The notes under the pieces: generated by a model
Databases searched by the model: none
What the model saw: only the letters and a program-made list of their open reading frames with translations
Told to the model about the DNA's origin: nothing
DNA from: an uncultured Treponema sp.
GTDB lineage: Bacteria; Spirochaetota; Spirochaetia; Treponematales; Treponemataceae
Direction of reading: 5' to 3'
Length of the DNA stretch: 64,000 bases
Assembly (NCBI GenBank): GCA_937877515.1
Contig: CALFIX010000036.1
Span: 9,351 to 73,350 of the forward strand
In this document: positions 1 through 7,882 of the stretch, piece by piece
Layout: each line of letters starts with the position of its first letter
How positions within the stretch are numbered: the first letter of the stretch is position 1
Made by a program: the position numbers and the translations under genes

Positions 1-1
1 T

Positions 2-427
2 ATGATACTTTTGACACTTCTTATAAATTATACTCGTACTGGAAAAGCCATGCGTGCCGTTAGTTATGACATGGGAGCAGCTAGTCTTATGGGCATAGAT
101 GTAAACCGTACGATTGCAATTACGTTTGTAATTGGTTCTGTTTTAGCAGGGGCGGCCGGCGTTTTGTATGCAACGGCTTACCCTCAGATTGAACCGACTA
201 TGGGTTACATTCCAGGATTGAAAGCTTTTGTTGCAGCTGTTTTAGGCGGAATAGGCAGTGTTCCCGGTGCTATGCTTGGAGGAGTTTTACTTGGTGTTGT
301 TGAAACACTGGTTAAAGCTTATGGACCTTCGCAGTACGCAGATGCCATTACCTATTGTATTTTGATTTTAATGCTTTTAGTTAAGCCAAGTGGTTTGCTT
401 GGTAAGAAGCAGGTTGTAAAGGTTTAA
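2..427 (+). CDS. livH: Branched-chain amino acid ABC transporter permease LivH (5' partial)
   Basis: C-terminal 141 residues of an inner-membrane permease. The reading frame is open to the window edge, so the visible Met is probably internal. The sequence has the LivH pattern: a charged cytoplasmic loop (TGKAMRAVSYDMGAASLMGI) that meets the ATPase, then hydrophobic segments with GLKAFVAAVLGGIGSVPGA, which is highly typical of LivH/LivM. It is followed after 10 bases by livM, then livG and livF, so it is one half of the heteromeric channel of an amino-acid (or related amide) importer. No substrate-binding protein gene lies in the visible part of the operon; it may be upstream of the window. 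Substrate identity cannot be read from this fragment. Confidence 0.93.
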   Translation: MILLTLLINYTRTGKAMRAVSYDMGAASLMGIDVNRTIAITFVIGSVLAGAAGVLYATAYPQIEPTMGYIPGLKAFVAAVLGGIGSVPGAMLGGVLLGVVETLVKAYGPSQYADAITYCILILMLLVKPSGLLGKKQVVKV

Positions 428-437
428 GGGGGAAGCT

Positions 438-1475
438 ATGAAAAATAAGGTTATTAGAAATATGCTTATCCCTGGTGTTGTTGCCCTGGTTGTTATAGCT
501 CTTCCTGCTTTGCTGATAAATTTTGGTGTGATTTCTGGTTACCCTGCACAGATTATTACTTTAGGAGCCTTAAATGCAATTCTAGCAATTAGTGTTAATA
601 TGGTGTGCGGCATCACAGGGCAGCTTTCTTTGGGACAGGCAGGCTTTGAAGCTTTGGGAGCTTATGCGGTTGTTATATTAACTTCTAAGCTGAATGTACC
701 GCTTCCTTTTAGTATTGTGCTTGGTGGTTTAGTTGCTGCCATTTTTGGCTTTTTGATTGGATTTCCAACTTTAAGGCTTGAAGGGGACTATTTAGCAATC
801 GTTACTCTTGCATTTTGTGAAATTATTCGTGTTGTTTTGATAAACTTAAAAGGTATTACAGGTGGTCCTAACGGCATGCAGTTTTCTACCGTTTTTACAA
901 CATCGCTTAGTTATGGAGCATTAATTTCTTATCTTGTTGTAATGACGTCTTTGGTTTTGATTATTGTTTTACTGCAGAACTTTTTGCGTTCTACCTATGG
1001 TAGAGCTATTTTAGCTGTTCGCGAAGACGAGGTTGCTGCAAACTCTAACGGCATAGATGTTTTTAAATACAAGATGATTGGCTTTGTGATTGCTTCTTTT
1101 ATTGCAGGTATTGCAGGTGCTTTATATGCTCCGTTTATAGGATTTATTCAGCCTAAGGACTTTGACTTTAATGCTTCTATTAACGATTTAATTTTTGTTG
1201 TATTAGGAGGCATGGGAAGTATAACAGGCGGCATAATTGCAGCTTTTGTTTTAACGGCTTTACAGGAAGTATTGCGTTTCTTAAAAGATTATAGGCTTTT
1301 AATTTATCCTGTGATTTTGATTTTTGTAATGTTGTTTAGGCCTCAGGGGCTTTTAGGTACAAAAGAACTTAGCTTTGTAAAAGTTTATGATGGTATTCCT
1401 GGCTTTGTAAAATCTTTGGTAAAAAAAATTAAAGGTTCCAGAAAAGATGATGGCAGGGAGGTAAAGCATGAGTAG
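438..1475 (+). CDS. livM: Branched-chain amino acid ABC transporter permease LivM
   Basis: 345-residue integral membrane protein with about eight hydrophobic segments and the LivM signatures GQLSLGQAGFEALGAY near residue 60 and TYGRAILAVREDEVAANSNGID near 190, the coupling-helix region. The C-terminus is a basic tail. It starts 10 bases after livH with a GGGGGA-type ribosome site and overlaps livG by 8 bases, so it is translationally coupled. It forms the second permease subunit of the Liv importer in the cytoplasmic membrane. A urea- or amide-transport variant (UrtC) is possible from family similarity, but the neighbouring ATPases look like ordinary LivG/LivF. Confidence 0.93.
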   Translation: MKNKVIRNMLIPGVVALVVIALPALLINFGVISGYPAQIITLGALNAILAISVNMVCGITGQLSLGQAGFEALGAYAVVILTSKLNVPLPFSIVLGGLVAAIFGFLIGFPTLRLEGDYLAIVTLAFCEIIRVVLINLKGITGGPNGMQFSTVFTTSLSYGALISYLVVMTSLVLIIVLLQNFLRSTYGRAILAVREDEVAANSNGIDVFKYKMIGFVIASFIAGIAGALYAPFIGFIQPKDFDFNASINDLIFVVLGGMGSITGGIIAAFVLTALQEVLRFLKDYRLLIYPVILIFVMLFRPQGLLGTKELSFVKVYDGIPGFVKSLVKKIKGSRKDDGREVKHE

Positions 1476-2274
1476 TGAAGAAATTTTACTTAGAGCAAAG
1501 AACATTAGTATTGTTTTTGGTGGTCTTAGAGCTGTAAGTGATTTTAACTTGGAGCTTTACCAGGGTGAACTTATTGGTCTAATTGGCCCGAATGGTGCTG
1601 GAAAAACTACTGTTTTTAATATGCTCTCTGGTGTTTATAGACCAACTGAGGGAACTATTACTTTTGTGGGGCGCGATGGAAAACTTGAAGTTACAAACAA
1701 AAAGTCCCCCGCTTCTCTTAACAGGATTGGCATTGCACGTACTTTTCAGAACATAAGATTGTTTGGAAATCTTACTGTTTTGGATAATGTAAAAATTGCA
1801 TTGCACCAGATGCGTACAGTTAATCCATTTGATGTGGAGTTTAGAACTCCTAAGTTTAGAAAAGATGAAGCTTTGATGAATGAGAAGGCCGAGCAGCTTC
1901 TTTCGTTGTTCCATATAGAAAATAAAAAAGATGAGTGTGCAAAAAACTTGCCTTATGGAGAGCAGAGAAAACTTGAGATTTGTAGAGCTTTAGCAAGTAA
2001 CCCTAAGCTTTTGCTTTTAGATGAACCTGCTGCAGGCATGAATGGTCAGGAAACAGAAGAACTTATGAATATGATTTCGTTTATTAGAAAAGAGTTTAAG
2101 CTTACAGTTCTTCTTATAGAGCATGATATGAAGCTTGTCATGGGTATATGCGAGCGACTTATGGTTTTAAATTATGGTCGTGTTATTGCAAGCGGTACTC
2201 CAGAAGAAATTCGGAGCAATGAGGAAGTTATAAAGGCTTACCTTGGTTCTGGTTTTGAAAAGAAGGAGGCCTAA
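1468..2274 (+). CDS. livG: Branched-chain amino acid ABC transporter ATP-binding protein LivG
   Basis: 268-residue ABC ATPase. Walker A GPNGAGKTT is at residues 40-48, followed by a LivG-type insertion, an RTFQNIRLFGNLTVLDNV stretch with the Q-loop, an atypical signature LPYGEQRK, Walker B LLLLDEPAAGMN and H-loop histidine in LLIEHDMK. LivG proteins usually carry exactly this AAGMN form after Walker B. It overlaps livM by 8 bases. It pairs with LivF to drive import by the Liv permease at the cytoplasmic face of the membrane. Confidence 0.94.
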   Translation: MSSEEILLRAKNISIVFGGLRAVSDFNLELYQGELIGLIGPNGAGKTTVFNMLSGVYRPTEGTITFVGRDGKLEVTNKKSPASLNRIGIARTFQNIRLFGNLTVLDNVKIALHQMRTVNPFDVEFRTPKFRKDEALMNEKAEQLLSLFHIENKKDECAKNLPYGEQRKLEICRALASNPKLLLLDEPAAGMNGQETEELMNMISFIRKEFKLTVLLIEHDMKLVMGICERLMVLNYGRVIASGTPEEIRSNEEVIKAYLGSGFEKKEA

Positions 2275-2275
2275 G

Positions 2276-2986
2276 ATGAGCATGCTGGAAGTAAAAGATT
2301 TAGAAGTTAGTTATGGAGCTATTAAGGCTCTAAGAAAAATTTCTTTTGACGTAGAAGAAGGAGAAATTATAAGTTTAATAGGTTCTAACGGTGCCGGAAA
2401 GACAACTACACTGCATTCTATTAGTAATTTGATAAAAAAGAATTTCGGTTCAATTTATTTTATGAACCAAGATATAACTTCTTTAAGTGCTGATAAAATT
2501 GTAAAAATGGGGCTTATACAAGTTCCTGAGGGCCGCCGTGTCTTTGCCAATATGAGTGTGCGTGAAAACTTAGAGATGGGGGCCTACACACGAAGAGACA
2601 GCTCTGGCATAAAAAGCGATATGGAATGGGTTTTTAATCTTTTTCCACGTATGAAAGAGCGTTTAACCCAGATGGCAGGAACTTTAAGCGGCGGTGAGCA
2701 GCAGATGCTTGCCATGGGAAGAAGTCTAATGGCTCGTCCCAAGCTTTTACTCTTAGATGAACCAAGTATGGGCTTAGCGCCAATTTTAGTTGATGAGATA
2801 TTCAATATAATTTCTAAAATATCTGCAAGTGGAACTACCATACTTTTAGTTGAGCAAAATGCTTACAAGGCTCTTTCTATAGCTAACAGAGCGTATATTT
2901 TAGAAACCGGGCAGGTTACTAAGAGTGGTATAGCCAGTGAACTTATAAATGATAATGCGGTTAAATCTGCATATTTAGGAGGATAA
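2276..2986 (+). CDS. livF: Branched-chain amino acid ABC transporter ATP-binding protein LivF
   Basis: 236-residue ABC ATPase. The start chosen is the ATG at 2276, which has AAGGAGG 6-7 bases upstream and gives MSMLEVKDLEVSYG, the normal LivF N-terminus; an upstream Val-rich extension is not needed. Walker A GSNGAGKTT is at residues 36-44, signature LSGGEQQM, Walker B LLLLDEPSMGLAP, H-loop LLVEQN. It begins two bases after the livG stop and is followed after one base by a CBS-ACT gene, so all five genes are likely one mRNA. Confidence 0.94.
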   Translation: MSMLEVKDLEVSYGAIKALRKISFDVEEGEIISLIGSNGAGKTTTLHSISNLIKKNFGSIYFMNQDITSLSADKIVKMGLIQVPEGRRVFANMSVRENLEMGAYTRRDSSGIKSDMEWVFNLFPRMKERLTQMAGTLSGGEQQMLAMGRSLMARPKLLLLDEPSMGLAPILVDEIFNIISKISASGTTILLVEQNAYKALSIANRAYILETGQVTKSGIASELINDNAVKSAYLGG

Positions 2987-2987
2987 A

Positions 2988-3632
2988 ATGCTTGTAAAAG
3001 ATGTGATGGAAACAAATCCTGTTACGGTGCAAGTTACTGCATCTGTGCCGGAAGTAAATGACATTATGCTAAAAAATAAGATAAACAAAGTTCCTGTTGT
3101 TGATAAAAACGGTGCTTTGTTGGGTCTTATTACAAAAAATGATTTGGTAAAATCTACTCCCAGTGAAGCTACAACCTTAGACATGTTTGAGCTTAGTTAT
3201 CTTTTAAGTAAGCTTACGGTTGAAAAGGTAATGGTAAAAAATGTAAAAACAGTTGGTGAATACGAAACTGTAGAAGAAGCTGCACGTCTTATGGCAGACT
3301 ATGGTATTGGAAGTCTTGCTGTTGTAAAGAATGAACTTTTAGTAGGTTTTATTACAGAAAATGATGTGTTTAAAGCGTTTATAGATATGTTTGGAACTCG
3401 TCATGCTGGCGTTCGTGCAACTTTTATTATGAACGATAAGCCTGGTGCATTGAATGTATTTACTCAAGCCCTTGCAGAACTTAACGGAAATATTGTTTCG
3501 CTTGTTACAGCTGATGTAGAAGAAAAAGAAAGTCGTAAAGTAACGCTTAGAGTAACAGGAGTTTCTTTAGAGCAGGTAAAAGCCTTAATAGAAAAGTGTG
3601 CAGGAATTTTAGAAGATATACGAAACGTATAA
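2988..3632 (+). CDS. CBS-ACT domain protein, likely ligand-sensing regulator
   Basis: 214 residues with two CBS domains (about 1-55 and 75-130; each has the V(P)V-D-x-x-G-x-L-x-G-x-I-T-x-x-D pattern) and a C-terminal ACT domain (about 138-210; GVRATFIMNDKPGAL start). This is the AcuB-like arrangement. CBS pairs bind adenine nucleotides and ACT domains bind amino acids. The gene begins one base after the livF stop and ends before a terminator, so it is the last gene of the liv operon. I infer a role in reading amino-acid or nucleotide status in connection with uptake; no catalytic domain is present. Confidence 0.85.
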   Translation: MLVKDVMETNPVTVQVTASVPEVNDIMLKNKINKVPVVDKNGALLGLITKNDLVKSTPSEATTLDMFELSYLLSKLTVEKVMVKNVKTVGEYETVEEAARLMADYGIGSLAVVKNELLVGFITENDVFKAFIDMFGTRHAGVRATFIMNDKPGALNVFTQALAELNGNIVSLVTADVEEKESRKVTLRVTGVSLEQVKALIEKCAGILEDIRNV

Positions 3633-3662
3633 AAATATTTTTTTTGTAGCTGTAAAAATTTG

Positions 3663-3692
3663 AGCGGTTGCCATAAGGCGGCCGCTTTTTTT
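3663..3692. terminator. Rho-independent terminator after the liv operon
   Basis: A 10-bp stem (AGCGGTTGCC with GGCGGCCGCT, two G-U pairs) around an ATAA loop, followed by seven T. It ends the liv/CBS-ACT operon on the plus strand. It touches the 3' end of lptB, which comes from the opposite strand, so it separates two convergent units. Confidence 0.85.
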
Positions 3693-4494
3693 ACATGGAG
3701 AAATCTTTTCCTAAGTAGATTTCGCGTGCCTGCGGGTCTTGTAAGATTTCTTCTTTTCCACCCTGTGTAATTATTTGTCCGTTAGAGATAATAATTGCCC
3801 TATGTGTAATTTCTAAGGTGTCTCGAACGTTGTGATCTGTAATGAGAATACCTATGCCCTGTTTTGCAAGGAGTTTTATCATTCCCTTAATGTCTGCAAC
3901 GGCTATAGGGTCAATGCCTGCAAAAGGTTCGTCTAGCAAAAGAAACTTTGGCTCTATGGCAAGAGAACGTGCTATTTCTGTGCGGCGTCTTTCTCCTCCA
4001 GAGAGAGTGTATGCCTGCTGTTTTCTAATACGGCCAATTGCAAATTCTTCTATAAGTTCTTCAAGTCTTTTTTTCTTTTGTTCTTTAGAAAGGTCTTTTC
4101 TTGTTTCTAAAATGGACCAAATGTTTTCTTCTACAGTAAGCTTTCTAAAAACAGAAGGCTCCTGTGGTAAGTACGAAATGCCCAGTTGAGCTCTTTTGTA
4201 CATGGGTAATTCTGTAATTCGTTCATTGTTAAAAATTATTTCGCCAGCTGTCGGTCTGTAAAAGCCTACAACCATGTAAAAAGTTGTCGTTTTTCCAGCT
4301 CCGTTTGGCCCCAAAAGCCCTACGACTTCACCTGTGTGCATCTGAAAATCAACTCCGCGTACAACCTGCTTCTTTCCAAATGATTTGTACAGAGAAGAAA
4401 CTTTTAATGTGTGTAAATTTTCTTTTTGAGAAGTATTTTCTTGAATTTGTTCTGTGCCTTCCCGTTCATTTACCGGTTCCTGAAAATCACTCAT
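3691..4494 (-). CDS. lptB: LPS export ABC transporter ATP-binding protein LptB
   Basis: 267-residue ABC ATPase, Walker A GPNGAGKTT at 62-70, signature TLSGGERRR, Walker B FLLLDEPFAGIDP and H-loop LLITDHNVRD, all matching LptB. Start at 4494 is preferred because GGAG lies nine bases upstream; the ATG at 4521 has no ribosome site. The first 28 residues are a hydrophilic Glu/Gln-rich extension not usual for LptB. The start overlaps the lptA stop by 8 bases. LptB powers movement of lipopolysaccharide-like lipids from the inner membrane through the LptC/LptA bridge. Confidence 0.93.
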   Translation of the reverse strand: MSDFQEPVNEREGTEQIQENTSQKENLHTLKVSSLYKSFGKKQVVRGVDFQMHTGEVVGLLGPNGAGKTTTFYMVVGFYRPTAGEIIFNNERITELPMYKRAQLGISYLPQEPSVFRKLTVEENIWSILETRKDLSKEQKKKRLEELIEEFAIGRIRKQQAYTLSGGERRRTEIARSLAIEPKFLLLDEPFAGIDPIAVADIKGMIKLLAKQGIGILITDHNVRDTLEITHRAIIISNGQIITQGGKEEILQDPQAREIYLGKDFSM

Positions 4495-5161
4495 CTGTTT
4501 TTTCTCCACTTGCACCTTCATTGCTTTTTTTTGTTGTTGTAATAGAGCCTTTAACGCGACCGTCCAAAGTAATTTCTTGAGTTTCCAGGTTTAGCGTTAT
4601 GTCCTGAGCTCTAAAGGTGTCTGAGCCTTGTATAACTTTTGGGTTACCGCTCATGTCTAAGAGCTGTTCTGTTTTGCGGTATATTGCGTAGGCTGCCGTA
4701 CAGGTATTGTCTTTTTGTTTTAGCGTTACGGATATCTGCATAATGGCAGTTTCTGTATTCTGATTGTATTCTATAAGTTCTGCATCTGCCGTGACTTCAT
4801 TCTTTGTGTCTTTTAAGTGTACTCCGTTTTCCAGGGTTGCAATTTTTGTTTCTCTGTCGTAGCCCATTTTGCCACACGTAAAGTCTAATTCACTTTCTTT
4901 ATTTATGCCGACCACGCTTCCAAAGGCTGTTATGTATCTAAAGTCTTCTCCGTAGAGTTCTATAGTGTCGGCTTTAATTTCCATTGAATCTGTAACAACG
5001 ACTGCATTGCCGGAAAGTGTTGTGCGACTGCTAGAGTTTCCTGCAGTGCCTGACATTCTGTCTGCAGAAAAAGTTATTGTTTCTGAATAAATATTAACTT
5101 TTAAAAATAGTAAAAAAGTTAAAAGAAAGAGAAGCTGTTTTTTGTAGGGTCTAAGATTCAT
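4487..5161 (-). CDS. lptA: LptA/OstA-like periplasmic protein
   Basis: 224 residues. The start at 5161 gives a basic N-region and a hydrophobic core (LLFLLTFLLFLKV), i.e. a signal peptide; a longer frame upstream lies inside lptC. The rest is rich in short beta-strand repeats of the OstA type (DSMEIKADTIELYGED, LIEYNQNTETAIM, QDITLNLETQEITLDGRVKG). It is the predicted periplasmic bridge component between LptC and the outer membrane. It overlaps lptC by 11 bases at its start and lptB by 8 at its end. Confidence 0.85.
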   Translation of the reverse strand: MNLRPYKKQLLFLLTFLLFLKVNIYSETITFSADRMSGTAGNSSSRTTLSGNAVVVTDSMEIKADTIELYGEDFRYITAFGSVVGINKESELDFTCGKMGYDRETKIATLENGVHLKDTKNEVTADAELIEYNQNTETAIMQISVTLKQKDNTCTAAYAIYRKTEQLLDMSGNPKVIQGSDTFRAQDITLNLETQEITLDGRVKGSITTTKKSNEGASGEKTDE

Positions 5162-5717
5162 CTTTTGCCTCTCTTTCATCTGATTTTGAAGTGTCCATGG
5201 AACCTGTAACTTTTCCTGTAAACTCAAATGATTTTGATACTCCGCTTGCAGAAAAGCCTGTGCCTTCCAGCTCAAGCTTGTCTTTTTTTAGAAAAACTAA
5301 ATCAGAAACTCCTGAAACAAGCTGTTCATTCTGTCCATTCCATTTTAGATTTTCTGCCTGTATTTCCATGCTTTGTGAGTAATTTTTTATGACTATGCTT
5401 TTGAACATTGTGTAAAGTTTTTCTGTCTGATCCATGCTTAAAAGTGCACAGGAGCCTTCTGTTTCCAGTTCTCCGTCTTCATTCCAGGTTTTAAATTTTG
5501 CGTTGTCGGCATAAGATAAAGAATTTGTTTTGTATTGTTCTATTATAGAAGCGTTCATCTCCATGGAAAGTTTAGAATCTTTGTATTTTTTATAAGAGGT
5601 ATTTTTAAAAATAAATTCTGGAACGCTATTTTGGGTGTCTACCTGTTCTCCGTAGTTTAATGAGCAAGAGAGAAATAAAATTAATGTAAGAGGAAATAAA
5701 AGAAAAAACTTTCTCAT
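5151..5717 (-). CDS. lptC: LptC-like lipoprotein
   Basis: 188 residues with a lipoprotein signal (hydrophobic LLFPLTLILFLSC, Cys at about 19). The mature part has the LptC layout: 'F..T.Y..YKDSKLSMEMNASIIEQY' and beta-strand repeats ending in FEFTGKVTGSM. It heads the lptC-lptA-lptB unit, with overlapping junctions. It lacks a Shine-Dalgarno; a TTGAAT-N18-TAAAAT promoter lies close upstream. E. coli LptC is membrane anchored rather than a lipoprotein, so the anchoring here would differ. Function is inferred from gene order plus weak sequence resemblance. Confidence 0.78.
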   Translation of the reverse strand: MRKFFLLFPLTLILFLSCSLNYGEQVDTQNSVPEFIFKNTSYKKYKDSKLSMEMNASIIEQYKTNSLSYADNAKFKTWNEDGELETEGSCALLSMDQTEKLYTMFKSIVIKNYSQSMEIQAENLKWNGQNEQLVSGVSDLVFLKKDKLELEGTGFSASGVSKSFEFTGKVTGSMDTSKSDEREAKDES

Positions 5718-5729
5718 GGTGACTTTTTT

Positions 5730-5759
5730 ATTTTAGCATTTTAGTACATTAAGATTCAA
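5730..5759 (-). promoter_or_regulatory. Predicted sigma-70 promoter for lptCAB
   Basis: On the minus strand TTGAAT, 18-base spacer, TAAAAT; 12 bases from the -10 to the lptC ATG, so the leader would be about five bases. No ribosome site is present between them. Confidence 0.55.
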
Positions 5760-5764
5760 GCTTT

Positions 5765-6175
5765 TTAGTCAACAGAAAGAATTATGCTTTTTGTTGAAGA
5801 CTTTGTCTTGCGTGTAAGAAGCAGTACTATAAAGGCAGAAATAAATAAAAAAAATAAAACGCTTAAAGCTTTTGTTCCCTCTGAATTTGTCTTGCCAAAA
5901 AGACGTGCAGTAAGAGGGGATAAAAAATATCCTAAAATTGCACAGAGTATGGGGAAAAATAAAGAAATAAGACCTCTTATGCCTTGCCATAAAGACGCTG
6001 TTCCTAAGTTTACGGTATCTCCAATTTTTATATTTAGTTTTCTAATGTTTTCTACTGCAAATGCTGAGCCCCGTTTGTCACATCCTGCAGTACATGTAGA
6101 ACATTCGCTTTTTATAAGGGGTACTACAAAGATGTTTTCGTCTTCTATGGCCGTAACAAGTGCTTTTTGCTTCAT
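5765..6175 (-). CDS. RseC/SoxR-reducing-complex family membrane protein
   Basis: About 136 residues. Start 6175 has AAAGGA six bases upstream. The first ~60 residues carry a cysteine cluster (C-x2-C-x3-C within SECSTCTAGCDKRG), as in RseC family proteins, followed by two membrane helices (about 65-90 and 100-125) and a basic C-terminus. RseC relatives act with SoxR-reducing (Rsx/Rnf-like) systems or in sigma-E control in proteobacteria. Here it follows a TPR gene directly. The exact partner is unknown; no Rnf genes are in view. Confidence 0.7.
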   Translation of the reverse strand: MKQKALVTAIEDENIFVVPLIKSECSTCTAGCDKRGSAFAVENIRKLNIKIGDTVNLGTASLWQGIRGLISLFFPILCAILGYFLSPLTARLFGKTNSEGTKALSVLFFLFISAFIVLLLTRKTKSSTKSIILSVD

Positions 6176-6176
6176 C

Positions 6177-6701
6177 TTAATTCCTTTTAATTGCATTTAG
6201 TCTTTGTGTACATTCATCTACGCCAGCTGTGTTTTTAAGCTCTTCGTAGGTGTCGCGTAAGTTGTAGAGGGCATCGTAGTAATACGGGTTTATAGACAGT
6301 GCCTGTTCAAAAGCCTCGCTCGCACTGCCAAAGTCAGAATCATTAAAATAAATTACTCCAATTGTATTCCAAAGGTGGATATTGTTTTCGTTAAATTCTA
6401 ATCCCAGAATGCAATACTTTAGGGCGTCATCTAAGTTTCCTATGTCGTAGTTTAAGATTGCAAGGGTTTCTATAATTTCTTCATCTTCTGGGTTTAGCTC
6501 AAAAGCTTTCTCCATGGCATTTCTTGCGTCTTCAAAATCTCCGGAGTCTCTGTATGTAAGACCTAAGTTAAACCATAAGAGGTAATTTTGGTTTTCCAGG
6601 GAAAGTGCCCTCATAAAACAGGCAATAGCTTCGTCGTATGAGCCTTCGGAGGCAAGCTTTATGGCTTGGTTGTTTAATTTCTCTGAGCTTTCCTTCATCA
6701 T
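6177..6701 (-). CDS. Tetratricopeptide repeat protein
   Basis: 174 residues, nearly all TPR units: about four consecutive 34-residue repeats with the W/L-G-Y/N-A-F/P pattern (for example GSYDEAIACFMRALSLEN, GDFEDARNAMEKAFELNP, SDFGSASEAFEQALSINP). There is no signal peptide, so it is cytoplasmic. AAGGAGG lies five to six bases before the start. It overlaps the upstream polyprenyl synthase gene by four bases and is followed by the RseC-like gene, so all three are one operon. It is probably a scaffold; partners unknown. Confidence 0.85.
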   Translation of the reverse strand: MMKESSEKLNNQAIKLASEGSYDEAIACFMRALSLENQNYLLWFNLGLTYRDSGDFEDARNAMEKAFELNPEDEEIIETLAILNYDIGNLDDALKYCILGLEFNENNIHLWNTIGVIYFNDSDFGSASEAFEQALSINPYYYDALYNLRDTYEELKNTAGVDECTQRLNAIKRN

Positions 6702-7795
6702 AAAATGCCTCCTTTTCTTAGCGCTTGAGGGATCATGGAAATAAAAAGTTCTTTTATGAGTTCTACATATTGGGAAGAACCTAAAAGCTTTTCATATGCA
6801 TACAGGCTTTGTTTTATTAAGTTTAGTCCAAGTCCGCAGGCTTCATCTATAGAATTTTTGCTATTTAAAAGTTGTATGGCTTCTTCTACGCTTTTGCTTT
6901 CTATGCCTTCCTTTGAAGCTTTTGTAAAGCATTTTTCTAAGGCTGAAAGTTCTTTTTTAGAAGCTTTTTCTGAAAAGAGAATTACAGGTAAAGATTTTTT
7001 ACCTTCAACAATGTCGTCCCCTCTTTTTTTGCCGGGATTACCGCTTGTAAGGTTTATAACATCATCAATTATTTGAAATGCAGCTCCAATGTCTTGAGCT
7101 ATAAGACCGGCTTCTTCAGAAAGCTTTTCATTGCCTTTTGCAGATAAAACTCCAGTTTTTGCAGAAAGAGATGCCAGTGTTCCTGTTTTGCATTTTACCA
7201 TGACCAGGTATTCTTCTCTTTGGGGAATAAATGATTTTTCTCTGTGCCATTTTATGTCCATGGCTTGCCCTAAGTGAAGTTTTCTTAGCTCTAAAAGACT
7301 CATTTTGTAAAGGTTTACTTTTAAGCTGTCAGAAACATCTAAGGCATCTATTGTTGTCTCAGAAAGAAAATAAAGCCAGCTTGCGGCATTTATGGCCGTA
7401 TCTATTCCGTATGTAATGTAGGCAGAGGGTTTTCCCCTTCGCTCTTGGGAAGCGTCTTCTATGTCGTCATGAATTAAACTTGCCGTGTGAATAAATTCTA
7501 CAAGAGGCGTAAGTGAATAAGCTGTTTTTGTTGCTTCTGGAGTATCTGAGACAGCTTTGGAAGTAAGGACTAAAAAAAGCGGTCTCCATCGCTTACCACC
7601 TAAAGTAATAAGTTCTGAAGTAGGTTTTACAAGGGTAGAGTAGTGCTCTGGCTTTATAGCTTTATAAATAGAGCCAAAAGTCCTTTTTCCCCACTCAGAA
7701 TTTTCCTGGTTAGAAATTTTATGCTTTAAAGCGGGCATATAAAAAGAAAGAGAATCATCAATTTTGTTTAAGTAAGGAGTGAATTTTTCGTTCAT
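6698..7795 (-). CDS. Polyprenyl (isoprenyl diphosphate) synthase
   Basis: 365 residues, all-alpha prenyltransferase. Conserved motifs: GGKRWRP at 66-72, first Asp-rich motif DDIED at 110-114 in LIHDDIED, KTGTL near 203, and the second motif FQIIDDVIN near 240-248, then GKKRGDDIVEGKKSLP. The last Asp of the second DDxxD is Asn here. It elongates isopentenyl diphosphate for quinone or cell-wall carrier lipids; chain length cannot be told. Start 7795 was chosen because a promoter lies seven bases upstream, which rules out the longer frame. No Shine-Dalgarno is seen. Confidence 0.88.
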   Translation of the reverse strand: MNEKFTPYLNKIDDSLSFYMPALKHKISNQENSEWGKRTFGSIYKAIKPEHYSTLVKPTSELITLGGKRWRPLFLVLTSKAVSDTPEATKTAYSLTPLVEFIHTASLIHDDIEDASQERRGKPSAYITYGIDTAINAASWLYFLSETTIDALDVSDSLKVNLYKMSLLELRKLHLGQAMDIKWHREKSFIPQREEYLVMVKCKTGTLASLSAKTGVLSAKGNEKLSEEAGLIAQDIGAAFQIIDDVINLTSGNPGKKRGDDIVEGKKSLPVILFSEKASKKELSALEKCFTKASKEGIESKSVEEAIQLLNSKNSIDEACGLGLNLIKQSLYAYEKLLGSSQYVELIKELFISMIPQALRKGGIL

Positions 7796-7802
7796 TACAT
7801 AA

Positions 7803-7831
7803 AGTATACACTTTTTATGCATTGAATTCAA
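7803..7831 (-). promoter_or_regulatory. Predicted promoter, leaderless arrangement (polyprenyl synthase)
   Basis: Minus strand TTGAAT, 17-base spacer, TATACT, then seven bases to the ATG. Initiation about seven bases after the -10 box puts +1 at or next to the start codon. Confidence 0.7.
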
Positions 7832-7845
7832 ATCAGATAAAATAT

Positions 7846-7874
7846 AAAAAAAGCCCCGCATTTTGCTGGGCTTT
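7846..7874 (-). terminator. Terminator after cheB
   Basis: On the minus strand AAAGCCC pairs with GGGCTTT, with an inner GCA/TGC extension and an AAA loop, followed by a T-rich tract. It sits between the cheB stop and the next promoter. Confidence 0.85.
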
Positions 7875-7882
7875 AAGTATTA

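Noticed and set aside
5784..6200. 138-residue frame on the plus strand
   Set aside because: Antisense to the RseC-like gene; the opposite strand has the clear Cys motif and membrane helices.
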